53,347 nt of DNA, from the NCBI GenBank assembly GCA_903919075.1, contig CAIXGR010000001.1, forward strand, positions 1-53,347, written 5' to 3'. A program made the translations under genes and the position numbers. The notes below the pieces were generated by a model. The model was not told the DNA's origin, ran no database searches, and saw only the letters and a program-made list of their open reading frames with translations. Below are positions 35,411-44,986 of the stretch, piece after piece (positions within the stretch are counted from its first letter, which is position 1; each line of letters opens with the position of its first letter). The stretch is from an uncultured Bacteroidota bacterium (GTDB lineage Bacteria > Bacteroidota > Bacteroidia > Chitinophagales > LD1).

Positions 35411-36544
35411 ATGAAAAACTTTACACTTTCCTTATGTATTACTGCAATGCTTGCCTTTTTGGCAAACACTGTTTCTGCTCAACCCGGATATTACGGGCCA
35501 TATTTCACTCATATCACCTCATCTGCAAATAACGATGGCGGTGATGGTTCTATATTAAACAATGCTGCTATTAATGGCGACTCTTCAAAAGCGTGCATCT
35601 TCACTTCAGTGTACGGAGTATATACAACTTATAATCTTGGAATTTATTACTTTAGCTCTCACTGGGACATTTATCGCGAAGATATTGGTACAATTCCAAA
35701 CTCTGCTCGATTCAATGTTCTTTCTCCTACTATGCATGGTACTTCGTTTGTACATACGGCTGACACCGGCACCATTCAAACCAACTACACTGTTATAAAT
35801 AACTCAGCCATTAACAATAATCCTACTGCTCTTTTATTTATTTCGCATAATTACGACCCTGATTATGCAAATTACAACTATTGCGATCATACGCTTGGGG
35901 TATGGTATGATGGCGCTAACTGGACCATTTATGATGATGGTGGCGTTAATGCCTTTGTTCCAAATACAACCTTCAACGTATTTGCGGTTGAGTCTGGTAC
36001 TCCTAATGCATATTTGCATGTGGCCGACTCAACTAACACCAGCACTTACATTACGTACCTCGATAATCCTTTTCTTAATGGCAACCCAAATGCTACAATA
36101 TTCGTAACTTTTAATTTAGATGCTAGCGGCAAAAGCGTACCATATAATCACAGCCCAATAGGTGTTTGGTATGACGGTAGCCGTTGGACCATATTTAACG
36201 AAATTACCAGCGATACAATAGCCTATGGCAGTGCGTTCAATGTACTGATTGCTGATAATATTCCAACCGGAATTAGCGAAGTTGCGGGTGATAATAACCT
36301 GACCGTTTATCCCAACCCCGGTTCTTCATATTCTAATTTAAGATATGAAATAAAAGAAGCCGCTTTAGTTGAAATAAAATTACTGAATATGCAAGGCCAG
36401 GAAGTGGCCAGCATCTATAGTGGCAAAGAAAATCCGGGAATTTATTCTGCGCCAATTGATTTATCATCGTTAGCGGCTGGTGTATATTTCTGCAAATTTT
36501 CAGTTGATGGCAAGGTAACAACGCAGTCTATCGTTAAACAATAA
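35411..36544 (+). CDS. Secreted three-repeat protein with T9SS sorting domain
   Basis: A 377-residue protein with a signal peptide (about 1-23, ending VSAQ). Three repeats of about 75-80 residues follow (about 32-103, 112-192, 198-278), each opening with F/Y-x-H and ending in W-x-I-[YF] plus F-N-V, with a GVWYDG block in repeats 2 and 3. These resemble the DUF7452-type beta repeats common in Bacteroidota secreted proteins. The C-terminal 80 residues are a type IX sorting domain (VYPNPGSSYSNLRYE, LLNMQGQEVAS, AGVYFCKF). The function is unknown. Confidence 0.8.
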   Translation: MKNFTLSLCITAMLAFLANTVSAQPGYYGPYFTHITSSANNDGGDGSILNNAAINGDSSKACIFTSVYGVYTTYNLGIYYFSSHWDIYREDIGTIPNSARFNVLSPTMHGTSFVHTADTGTIQTNYTVINNSAINNNPTALLFISHNYDPDYANYNYCDHTLGVWYDGANWTIYDDGGVNAFVPNTTFNVFAVESGTPNAYLHVADSTNTSTYITYLDNPFLNGNPNATIFVTFNLDASGKSVPYNHSPIGVWYDGSRWTIFNEITSDTIAYGSAFNVLIADNIPTGISEVAGDNNLTVYPNPGSSYSNLRYEIKEAALVEIKLLNMQGQEVASIYSGKENPGIYSAPIDLSSLAAGVYFCKFSVDGKVTTQSIVKQ

Positions 36545-36559
36545 ATAATTTTTTATAGG

Positions 36560-36594
36560 AAAAGCCGGACATTTAAATATGTCCGGCTTTTTTA
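36560..36594 (+). terminator. Terminator of the repeat-protein gene
   Basis: AAAAGCCGGACAT (36560-36572) pairs with ATGTCCGGCTTTT (36579-36591), followed by T-rich sequence. It is a long, nearly perfect stem with a 6-nt loop. Confidence 0.93.
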
Positions 36595-36724
36595 TTGCAT
36601 ATACCTTAAGTCTTTAATCCCGTCATGTGCAAGCTACCCTGTTAAAAACTTTTTTATTATAAAAAACAATTAACCATTATTATTGGTCATTCATCATTGT
36701 TTTTTTTCACTTAAAACCCCAACT

Positions 36725-37360
36725 ATGAAAAAGTATTTAGTTGAATTTATAGGCACTTTCTTTTTAATTTTCACAATAGGCATGGCCGTAAATTTTGCAG
36801 GCGATATGGCCGCTATTGCCATTGGTTCAGTATTAATGGTAATGATATATGCCGGTGGGCACATATCGGGTGCGCATTATAACCCTGCAGTTACCACAGC
36901 CATATACGTGCGTGGCTCTATAGAATTAATGGATGCCTTGATGTATATGCTATTTCAACTTTTAGGAGCAGTTGTTGCTGCCACTGTGGTTTGGATGCTG
37001 GTAGGCAGGCCACTTGTTGTTGCCCCTGGCGCAGGCTACAGTGCCATAAAAGTATTAACCGCCGAAACCTTAGGCACATTTGCCTTGGCCTATGTTGTGC
37101 TTAATGTAGCCACACATCCTAAAACCAGTGGCAATTCATACTATGGTATGGCTATTGGCTTTACTGTTACCGCAATGGCATTCGCACTCGGCATGGTATC
37201 GGGAGGTGCGTTTAACCCTGCTGTAGGCATTGGCCCTAATATTATTCAAGTAGCATTAGGCGATACTGGTAACCTGCACAATGTTTGGCTATATATAGTA
37301 GGCCCTGTTGCGGGCGGCGTATTGGCTGGTTTAGTATATAAATTCATTAACGCGGAATAA
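36725..37360 (+). CDS. MIP-family aquaporin with an atypical second NPA motif
   Basis: A 211-residue six-helix channel protein. I start at the ATG at 36725; a TTG 42 bp upstream would add 14 unlikely residues. The first NPA is N53-P54-A55 in SGAHYNPAVT. The second is N164-P165-A166 in GGAFNPAVGIG. In most water channels and glycerol facilitators an Arg follows the second NPA and forms the selectivity filter; here it is Val167. The length is that of AqpZ-type proteins rather than the longer GlpF. Transport of a non-water solute, or an altered filter, is possible. Confidence 0.88.
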   Translation: MKKYLVEFIGTFFLIFTIGMAVNFAGDMAAIAIGSVLMVMIYAGGHISGAHYNPAVTTAIYVRGSIELMDALMYMLFQLLGAVVAATVVWMLVGRPLVVAPGAGYSAIKVLTAETLGTFALAYVVLNVATHPKTSGNSYYGMAIGFTVTAMAFALGMVSGGAFNPAVGIGPNIIQVALGDTGNLHNVWLYIVGPVAGGVLAGLVYKFINAE

Positions 37361-37446
37361 TTCACAAATCCAATATTTATTTACGGGTAGGCATGGCATT
37401 TTAATAAATATCATGCCTATCTTGTTTATAATCGTAAGCATCGTGT

Positions 37447-37454
37447 TATATTTG
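37447..37454 (+). promoter_or_regulatory. Probable carA promoter -7 box
   Basis: TATATTTG matches TAnnTTTG and would start transcription about 14 nt before the carA ATG. A CTTG at 37421-37424 is a weak -33 candidate with a slightly long 22-nt gap. Confidence 0.5.
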
Positions 37455-37474
37455 CTCTCCGGATAACCTGTTTA

Positions 37475-38590
37475 ATGACAAAAACCTTCGCTCCCGTTCC
37501 GGCTGTTTTACTTTTGCAGGATGGTTCTGTTTTTTACGGAAAATCTTTAGGTAAAATCGGGACTACTACGGGCGAAATCTGTTTCAACACCGGCATGACC
37601 GGCTACCAGGAAATTTTTACCGACCCTTCTTACTACGGCCAGATAGTTATTATGACCAACGACCATATTGGTAACTATGGCATCAATAAAAATGAGATAG
37701 AATCGACAGGCATAAAAATTTCGGGTTTAATATGTAAGCGTTACACAGCATATTCTTATTCGCGCACACAAGCCGATGAATCTTTGGAAGAGTGTTTAGA
37801 AGAAAACAACATAACCGGTATTAGTAATATTGATACCCGCGCGCTTACCCTACATGTGCGTAATAAAGGCGCTATGAATTGCATTATTAGTTCTGAAACC
37901 ACTGATGTTGCTACACTTAAAAATAAATTGAATGCGGTGCCCGATATGAATGGGCTTGACCTTGCGGCGAAAGTAACTACTAACGAATCTTATTTGTACG
38001 GCGATTCTTCATCAAAATTTAAAGTAGCAGTATTGGATTGCGGCGTAAAACAAAACATATTGAAGTGTATGGCCGAGCGAAATATTTATGCAAAAGTATT
38101 TCCGGCAAAAACATCTTTTCAAGAAATGCAGGCGTTTTATCCTAACGGGTATTTTATCTCCAACGGCCCAGGCGACCCTGCCGCAATGGGCTATGCAATT
38201 AAAACAGTAAAAGAAATTTCCGATTCGGGTAAGCCGCTTTTTGGTATTTGTTTGGGCCATCAATTATTGGCACTGGCTAATAACATTCCTACGTACAAAA
38301 TGCACCACGGCCACCGGGGCATAAACCATCCGGTAAAGAATTTAATTACCGGCAAAAGCGAAATAACCTCGCAAAACCATGGGTTTGAAGTAAGCCGAGA
38401 GGCGATTGAAAAATCAAAGCATATCGAAATTACCCATGTTAACCTGAATGATAATACTATTGAGGGCTTACATATTAAAGGTAAAAAAGCATTCTCGGTA
38501 CAATACCACCCCGAAAGCTCACCGGGCCCGCATGATTCAAGATATTTGTTCGACCAGTTTATTGAGTATATTAATACAAATGATAAATAA
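37475..38590 (+). CDS. carA: Carbamoyl-phosphate synthase small subunit
   Basis: A 371-residue glutaminase subunit that supplies ammonia for carbamoyl phosphate (arginine and pyrimidine synthesis). The N-terminal domain shows LLQDGSVFYGKSLG and GEICFNTGMTGYQE. The C-terminal class I glutamine amidotransferase shows FISNGPGDP, the nucleophile Cys in FGICLGHQLLA (about 258), and the HPESSPGPHDS His-Glu pair near the end. The large subunit carB is not in the window. A lipoprotein gene follows after only 3 bp, and then eno. Confidence 0.95.
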   Translation: MTKTFAPVPAVLLLQDGSVFYGKSLGKIGTTTGEICFNTGMTGYQEIFTDPSYYGQIVIMTNDHIGNYGINKNEIESTGIKISGLICKRYTAYSYSRTQADESLEECLEENNITGISNIDTRALTLHVRNKGAMNCIISSETTDVATLKNKLNAVPDMNGLDLAAKVTTNESYLYGDSSSKFKVAVLDCGVKQNILKCMAERNIYAKVFPAKTSFQEMQAFYPNGYFISNGPGDPAAMGYAIKTVKEISDSGKPLFGICLGHQLLALANNIPTYKMHHGHRGINHPVKNLITGKSEITSQNHGFEVSREAIEKSKHIEITHVNLNDNTIEGLHIKGKKAFSVQYHPESSPGPHDSRYLFDQFIEYINTNDK

Positions 38591-38593
38591 CTA

Positions 38594-39235
38594 ATGAAAA
38601 AACAAGTCGCTTTAATACTTATAGTCTCCGTTATTTTATCAGCGTGTAATGGTGGTTCAAATAAAAATTCCATTCCCGAAACCGGAAGCATCGATTCGAC
38701 AGCTATTGCCCAAGATACTTCCATGCAAACCGCTATTGAAAGTTCATACGAATACCACAAAACATTAAACGCTTCAGAAAAATTAGTGTATGATATAATT
38801 GCTTATGGTGGTTCAGCCACTAAAGGGCAATATGCTATAATAAGACGTGGTTTTGATAATAAACCTGATACCATTGCGCAGGGTGAAAGGAAGGGAATTA
38901 TTGTTAATACGTTTTTGGCAGATTTAAATAAAAATAGCGATGAGGATATATATATTATACTTCAAAGTGCAGATAGCAACAAAAACCACGGCGTAATTGT
39001 TTATGAAATTGATAAGCTTGGCAGAGCTGATCCGCTATCTTCTCCGATTTCTTTAAACTGCGATAGCAATAATGGTTATAAGGGTATGGACTCAATTTAC
39101 ATTGATGGAAAATTTCTAATTTGGAAATATCCTCAGTTTTACAAAAATGAATTGAATGGATGGATGAATAACAAGTACGTTTTACATAAAAATAATTTTT
39201 CAGAACTCCAAGACCACGATATGGTTATTTTTTAA
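38594..39235 (+). CDS. Lipoprotein, possibly PliI-like lysozyme inhibitor
   Basis: A 213-residue predicted lipoprotein with leader MKKQVALILIVSVILSAC (lipidated Cys near 18). A Ser/Thr-rich spacer leads to a core at about 70-160 with KGQYAIIRRGFDN, then VNTFLADLNKNSDEDIYIILQSADSNKNHG and VIVYEID. The order of a small beta strand pair, an LxDLxxDxxxE-type acid loop and an IxSADSxxxG block is reminiscent of periplasmic inhibitors of I-type lysozyme (PliI). That match is from memory and needs testing. It sits between carA (3 bp upstream) and eno (34 bp downstream), so it is probably cotranscribed. Confidence 0.6.
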   Translation: MKKQVALILIVSVILSACNGGSNKNSIPETGSIDSTAIAQDTSMQTAIESSYEYHKTLNASEKLVYDIIAYGGSATKGQYAIIRRGFDNKPDTIAQGERKGIIVNTFLADLNKNSDEDIYIILQSADSNKNHGVIVYEIDKLGRADPLSSPISLNCDSNNGYKGMDSIYIDGKFLIWKYPQFYKNELNGWMNNKYVLHKNNFSELQDHDMVIF

Positions 39236-39260
39236 TTAATATTTTTGATCTCAACAATAA

Positions 39261-40559
<1,299 letters not shown>

Positions 40560-40617
40560 ACAAGTACAGCTCGTCAGCACTTTAATTATCATTTAGAAAA
40601 TCTTTTACCTTAGTTGA

Positions 40618-41922
40618 ATGATTATTCAGGTAGTGCTTACTGTTTTTTACTTTCTGCTTTTCAACTTTCTTATTTACCGGTTTAAGCAACTGCAATTAAA
40701 AAACTTTAAACCGTTTGTTACTTCGCTCCTGTTCAATTTAAAATTTATTACCGGCATTTTAATATGGGTAATTTATACCTTCTATTATAAGGATGTTCAA
40801 AATAACGATGTACATAAATTTTATAATGATGCGTTGATACTTCGAAATGCCGTCACCGAAAACCCCGCCGCATTTACCCAATTAATTACAGGACTAAATA
40901 CCGGTTCATACACAGATGCATATACCAGCCAAATGAAAAACTGGGCGCGCAATTTTGACGAAGCACCGTTTAATGAAAACCGCACTATTATTAAACTGAA
41001 TGCGCTAATTATGTTCGTGTCGTTCAAAACCTATTTCGTACATATTCTTTTTATGTGTTTCTTCTCGTTAATAGGTTGGGTATTGCTCACCAATGCAATT
41101 CTTGCTTTTACTGATTTACAAGCTTCACTTCTGGTATTACCAATCTTATTACTGCCCTCCGTTCTTTTCTGGACTTCGGGCGTAATGAAAGAACCTTTAT
41201 TGGTACTGGGGCTGGGCCTTGTTCTGCATGGGTTATTGGTTTCAGGCTTAAAAGTTGTTGAGCGTTTTATTACAATAGTTATTGGGGTTATTATAATTCT
41301 TATGACAAAATTTTTTGTTATTGCCTGCTTATTACCAGCGTTAATTTCGTTTTACATTTTCAAAAACAAACAGACCTTTTCGTTTATAATCGTAAAATAT
41401 TTGGTGGTGAATTTTATTTTATTGCTGGTTGCATTTAATATTCATTATGTAATACCTAAAATTAATTTGCAGCAAATGCTTGTAAACAAGCAATCGCACT
41501 CAGTAAAAGAAGCTGCCTATTTTAATGCAGGTAGCCGCATTGATATTCCACCGATTGATGGCAATACTTTAAGCATTTTAAAAGTTGCACCGGTGGGCAT
41601 TTGGAACACTATTACTCGACCCTATCTGTGGGAAGGAAAAAACATGATGATGCTTGCCAGCGCAGTGGAAAATATATTTACTGTATTATTCATAATTCTA
41701 TGTCTTTCACTTACCAATTTCAAAAGCATTAAAAATTTGAATTTGGTTTTGTTCCTCCTCACCTTTTCTATTTCATACTACGCACTTATTGGAATTTGCA
41801 CCCCGGTGTTAGGTAATCTGGTTAGGTATAAAGCACCGTTGTTGCCGATATTCTTATTTGCTTTCATTTTAAATGTTCAGGTAACAAACCCGTCGAAAAA
41901 ATCTTTACTCCTATTTCGATAA
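40618..41922 (+). CDS. Polytopic membrane protein of unknown family
   Basis: A 434-residue protein with about ten hydrophobic segments spread from residue 1 to the end (for example 2-20, 40-60, 140-160, 175-195, 215-255, 265-290, 355-375, 390-420). A hydrophilic loop at about 60-135 is probably extracytoplasmic. The even spread of helices around one large loop is reminiscent of polysaccharide polymerases or lipid-linked glycosyltransferases, but I see no catalytic motif and do not claim it. It sits between eno and the divIC-type gene. Confidence 0.65.
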   Translation: MIIQVVLTVFYFLLFNFLIYRFKQLQLKNFKPFVTSLLFNLKFITGILIWVIYTFYYKDVQNNDVHKFYNDALILRNAVTENPAAFTQLITGLNTGSYTDAYTSQMKNWARNFDEAPFNENRTIIKLNALIMFVSFKTYFVHILFMCFFSLIGWVLLTNAILAFTDLQASLLVLPILLLPSVLFWTSGVMKEPLLVLGLGLVLHGLLVSGLKVVERFITIVIGVIIILMTKFFVIACLLPALISFYIFKNKQTFSFIIVKYLVVNFILLLVAFNIHYVIPKINLQQMLVNKQSHSVKEAAYFNAGSRIDIPPIDGNTLSILKVAPVGIWNTITRPYLWEGKNMMMLASAVENIFTVLFIILCLSLTNFKSIKNLNLVLFLLTFSISYYALIGICTPVLGNLVRYKAPLLPIFLFAFILNVQVTNPSKKSLLLFR

Positions 41923-42068
41923 GACCTCCCTCCTGCTCACAAAACCCTCATTCCTAACAGATATTGCCTGTGTGATAACACCATTGTACCATTTACCATA
42001 CTGGTGTGCAAACTAAAAGCGTTATATAGTTGATGTTCGGGCGTTTTAACCCGTAATTCGTAACTGTC

Positions 42069-42395
42069 ATGTGGAAGAAATTTCAAAAGCGCATATCCAA
42101 ACTACCTCCTGTAATCAGGAATTTGTATTTTATTGCAGCAGTGCTTTTTGTTTTGTGGATGCTATTTATGGATGACAATAATTTGTTCAACCAATACCGC
42201 AGGCGGCATGAGCTTTCTGTACTTACAGAAAAAAGAAAATTTTACATAGAACAAATAGACCACACACAAAAAGAGTTAGCAGAACTTACCTCTAACACCA
42301 CCACACAGGAAAAATTTGCCCGCGAGCATTACTGGATGAAACGTGATAATGAAGACATTTTTATTATTGTAAAGAAACAGAAAACCAATCCTTAG
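42069..42395 (+). CDS. divIC: FtsB/DivIC-type septum formation initiator
   Basis: A 108-residue bitopic cell-division protein. A basic N-terminus is followed by one membrane helix (about 19-36, IAAVLFVLWMLFM) and a coiled coil (about 45-85) ending in the FAREHYWMKRDNEDIFIIVKK block, typical of the Bacteroidota form. It is expected at the septum with FtsL/FtsQ partners. The next gene begins 16 bp downstream. Confidence 0.88.
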   Translation: MWKKFQKRISKLPPVIRNLYFIAAVLFVLWMLFMDDNNLFNQYRRRHELSVLTEKRKFYIEQIDHTQKELAELTSNTTTQEKFAREHYWMKRDNEDIFIIVKKQKTNP

Positions 42396-42410
42396 GCATA
42401 TCTTCGCCCA

Positions 42411-43289
42411 ATGATATTATCTCTTACACCCCGCAACTTTACCGACTATCAACTTTTAGATTCAGGCAATTTTATGAAGCTTGAAAGATTTGGCAAGTAT
42501 ATTACCATACGCCCTGAACCACAGGCGGTATGGGATAACGGACAAGGGATGCGCGAATGGGAAAAGCAGGCGCACGTAAAATTTGTTCCCAAATCTTCAT
42601 CAAGCGGCGATTGGGTAAAACTTAGGGAAATGCCCGACCAATGGAGTATCAATTATCAAATTCCGAATTCAACAACTATCAAATTTCGATTGGGACTTAC
42701 CTCATTTAAACACGTTGGTGTTTTTCCTGAGCAGGCTGTGAATTGGGATTACATCAACAAGTCAATACAAGAATTAAATGTTGAGAAGCCTAAATTTTTA
42801 AACCTTTTTGCTTACACCGGTGGGGCTTCGCTTGCTGCTAAAGCCACCGGAGCCGATACTTCGCATTTAGATTCGATTAAGCAAGTGGTTACCTGGGCAC
42901 GCGAAAACATGGAGTTGAGCGGTCTAAGCGATATACGATGGATAGTTGAAGATGCTTTGAAATATGTAAGGCGCGAAGTAAAACGAGGCAATAAATATCA
43001 CGGTATTATTTTAGACCCACCTGCTTATGGCCACGGGCCCGATGGAGAAAAATGGAAGTTGGAGGACAACATCAACGAAATGATAAAGGGTGTATTGCAG
43101 TTGCTTGATGACCGAAAGCATTTTTTAATCCTCAACGCTTACTCACTCGGCTTTTCATCATTAATACTTGAAAACCTTGTAAAGCAAAATTTTAAACCGG
43201 AGAATATTGAAAACGGCGAATTGTACCTGCAGGATAACTTTGATAAAAAACTGCCGCTTGGTGCGTTTGTGCGGTTTATCAAAAAATAA
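42411..43289 (+). CDS. Class I SAM-dependent rRNA methyltransferase-like protein
   Basis: A 292-residue Rossmann-fold methyltransferase of the Methyltrans_SAM/RlmI-RlmK type. FLNLFAYTGGASLAA (about 121-135) is the SAM-binding motif I. LDSIKQVVTWARENMELSG follows, and ILDPPAYGHGPDGEKW (about 200-215) is the substrate motif. The usual N-terminal PUA domain is reduced or missing. rRNA cytosine or guanine methylation is the family expectation. It lies 16 bp after divIC and ends 9 bp from the convergent MarR gene. Confidence 0.87.
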   Translation: MILSLTPRNFTDYQLLDSGNFMKLERFGKYITIRPEPQAVWDNGQGMREWEKQAHVKFVPKSSSSGDWVKLREMPDQWSINYQIPNSTTIKFRLGLTSFKHVGVFPEQAVNWDYINKSIQELNVEKPKFLNLFAYTGGASLAAKATGADTSHLDSIKQVVTWARENMELSGLSDIRWIVEDALKYVRREVKRGNKYHGIILDPPAYGHGPDGEKWKLEDNINEMIKGVLQLLDDRKHFLILNAYSLGFSSLILENLVKQNFKPENIENGELYLQDNFDKKLPLGAFVRFIKK

Positions 43290-43298
43290 GTTTCTTCA

Positions 43299-43763
43299 TC
43301 AATCTACCAGGCTACTAAATATTTTTTCCAGAAGTCCACTCAACTGCTGCGCCTCAGTTTCGGTAAGTTTATCGGTTGGGCGGTCCATTTCTGGCTCAAT
43401 CTTATCAATTTGGGTAAGCAAATGCAATCCTTTCTTAGTAATTACAACGTCTACAGCCCTTTTATCTTTTTGCGACACTAGCCGCTCAACCAATGCGGCT
43501 TTGCGAAGGCGCTCTACTATTCTTGAGGTATCGCTCATTTTATCAAGCATCCTTTCGCGTATTAAATTAATAGTACATGGATGAGGGTATTGACCGCGCA
43601 AAATTCTTAGGGCATTGTATTGTTGTATTGTAAGACTGTACCTTTTAAAAATTCCCTCGAAATAATTATTGATGAGATTACTGGCGTATAAAGTACTTAA
43701 AATCGCTTTGTGCTTCTCATCTTTAAATTTTGTTTGGCTGATTAACTGTTCAAGTGTAGGCAT
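43299..43763 (-). CDS. MarR-family transcriptional regulator
   Basis: A 154-residue dimeric winged-helix regulator. LTIQQYNALRILRG starts the DNA-binding domain (about 44-57), and the wing and recognition area include MSDTSRIVERLRKAALVERLVSQKDKRAVDVVITKKG (about 74-110). The length is typical. It follows the YceI gene 63 bp away on the same strand and has its own probable -7 box (43793-43800), so it may regulate YceI and itself. The ligand is unknown. Confidence 0.9.
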   Translation of the reverse strand: MPTLEQLISQTKFKDEKHKAILSTLYASNLINNYFEGIFKRYSLTIQQYNALRILRGQYPHPCTINLIRERMLDKMSDTSRIVERLRKAALVERLVSQKDKRAVDVVITKKGLHLLTQIDKIEPEMDRPTDKLTETEAQQLSGLLEKIFSSLVD

Positions 43764-43792
43764 AAAATGTACTTCTGTGAAAATAAACAGGG

Positions 43793-43800
43793 CAAATATA
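43793..43800 (-). promoter_or_regulatory. Probable -7 box of the MarR gene
   Basis: TATATTTG on the minus strand, matching TAnnTTTG, about 30 nt before the MarR start. It lies in the 63-bp gap after YceI. No clear -33 element is seen. Confidence 0.45.
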
Positions 43801-43826
43801 TCGCAGCTACCTACCCTTTGGTGAAA

Positions 43827-44405
43827 TTACATTTTTTTCAATTCAACGTTTACTGTTATAGTAACATCTTTACCTACAACTGGCCCTGCATCAAACATGC
43901 TGTTCCACTTTAGGTTATAATCAAGCCTGTTTATTACAGTAATTGCCTTAAAGCCGGCCTTTAAATTGCCTTTCTGGTCTTTTATAGTTCCGTTGTAGGT
44001 TACATCAAACTTTACACTTTTAGTAACATCTCTAATGGTCATGTTTCCTTCAAGGCTGTATTTATTACCACTTACTTTTTTAAACGAAGTGCCTTTAAAA
44101 GTAATATTTGGATACTTTTCTGCGTTAAAAAAATCATCGCCTTTTAAATGGCCATCGCGCCTTTCATCATCGGTAGTAATGCTGTTTACATCAATAGTAA
44201 AGTCGATTTGCGCATCGGTAAAATCGTCGTTCTTAGAAAGAATTTTGCCGGTAAATTTTTTGAACTCACCATCTACTTCAGATATAGACATGTGCGTAAC
44301 ACCAAATTTAATTGATGAATGCGAGTTATCAATTGCCCATTCAGATTGCGCTTTGGCAGAAAATGAAATTGCGATGATGGCTATAAGCCCGATTATACTT
44401 TTCAT
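43827..44405 (-). CDS. YceI-family periplasmic protein
   Basis: A 192-residue secreted protein with a signal peptide (about 1-19). The lipocalin-like YceI fold is recognised from WAIDNSHSSIKFGVTHM, then FTIDVNSITTDDERRDGHLKGDDFFNAEKYP, NITFKGT and a MTIRDVTKSVKFDVTY block. The family binds isoprenoid-like lipids in some members. It lies just upstream of the MarR gene on the same strand. Confidence 0.9.
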   Translation of the reverse strand: MKSIIGLIAIIAISFSAKAQSEWAIDNSHSSIKFGVTHMSISEVDGEFKKFTGKILSKNDDFTDAQIDFTIDVNSITTDDERRDGHLKGDDFFNAEKYPNITFKGTSFKKVSGNKYSLEGNMTIRDVTKSVKFDVTYNGTIKDQKGNLKAGFKAITVINRLDYNLKWNSMFDAGPVVGKDVTITVNVELKKM

Positions 44406-44495
44406 AATGTTTTTGTTTTTGCTGAGTTAATATCCTATACAAGTTTAAACATTTAATTTTTTAGAAGCCTATTTTGGACTCCTTAAAAATGTTAA

Positions 44496-44930
44496 ATGGC
44501 ATATTTTCATTTATTTCGTGCTTCATTCTATAAATCATCTATTGTGCAAAAAGTAATACTTACAGCTACAGCATTGGCAGGTTTAACTGCTGTTATTCTT
44601 GGCGCTTTCGGGGCGCATAGCCTAAAGCCATTATTGACCTTAGACGAACTTAGTATTTGGGAGAAAGGTGTTCAATATCAAATCTATCATACCCTCGCCC
44701 TATTTATGTGCGCACTTTTTTTACGTAAGGAACATTCAACATATATTCGCAATGCAGCTATTTGTTTCATATTGGGCATTCTCTGCTTTTCAGGTTCGCT
44801 ATATCTTTTAGCAACACGAGAACTGACCCACATGCCAGCAATTATTCTTGGGCCGGTAACACCTATTGGTGGTTTCTTTTTTATTGGTGGCTGGTGCTTT
44901 GTGTTGATTGAGGCACTTAGGAAAAACTAA
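44496..44930 (+). CDS. DUF423 membrane protein
   Basis: A 144-residue protein from the ATG at 44496. A GTG at 44544 (giving 128 residues, MQKVILTATALAG) fits the family's usual start better. Four membrane helices are expected. The DUF423 signature is ILGAFGAHSLK, then WEKGVQYQIYHTLALF and a late PIGGFFFIGGW. The function is unknown. It converges on clpC across a hairpin. Confidence 0.9.
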   Translation: MAYFHLFRASFYKSSIVQKVILTATALAGLTAVILGAFGAHSLKPLLTLDELSIWEKGVQYQIYHTLALFMCALFLRKEHSTYIRNAAICFILGILCFSGSLYLLATRELTHMPAIILGPVTPIGGFFFIGGWCFVLIEALRKN

Positions 44931-44931
44931 A

Positions 44932-44956
44932 CACCCAGACAATATTTGCCTGGGTG
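44932..44956. terminator. Hairpin between DUF423 and clpC
   Basis: CACCCAG (44932-44938) pairs with CTGGGTG (44950-44956), with an 11-nt loop. T-runs on either side are short, so termination may be weak or factor-assisted. Confidence 0.6.
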
Positions 44957-44986
44957 CCGAGTGTTTATTTATAGCTTACTAAAAAA

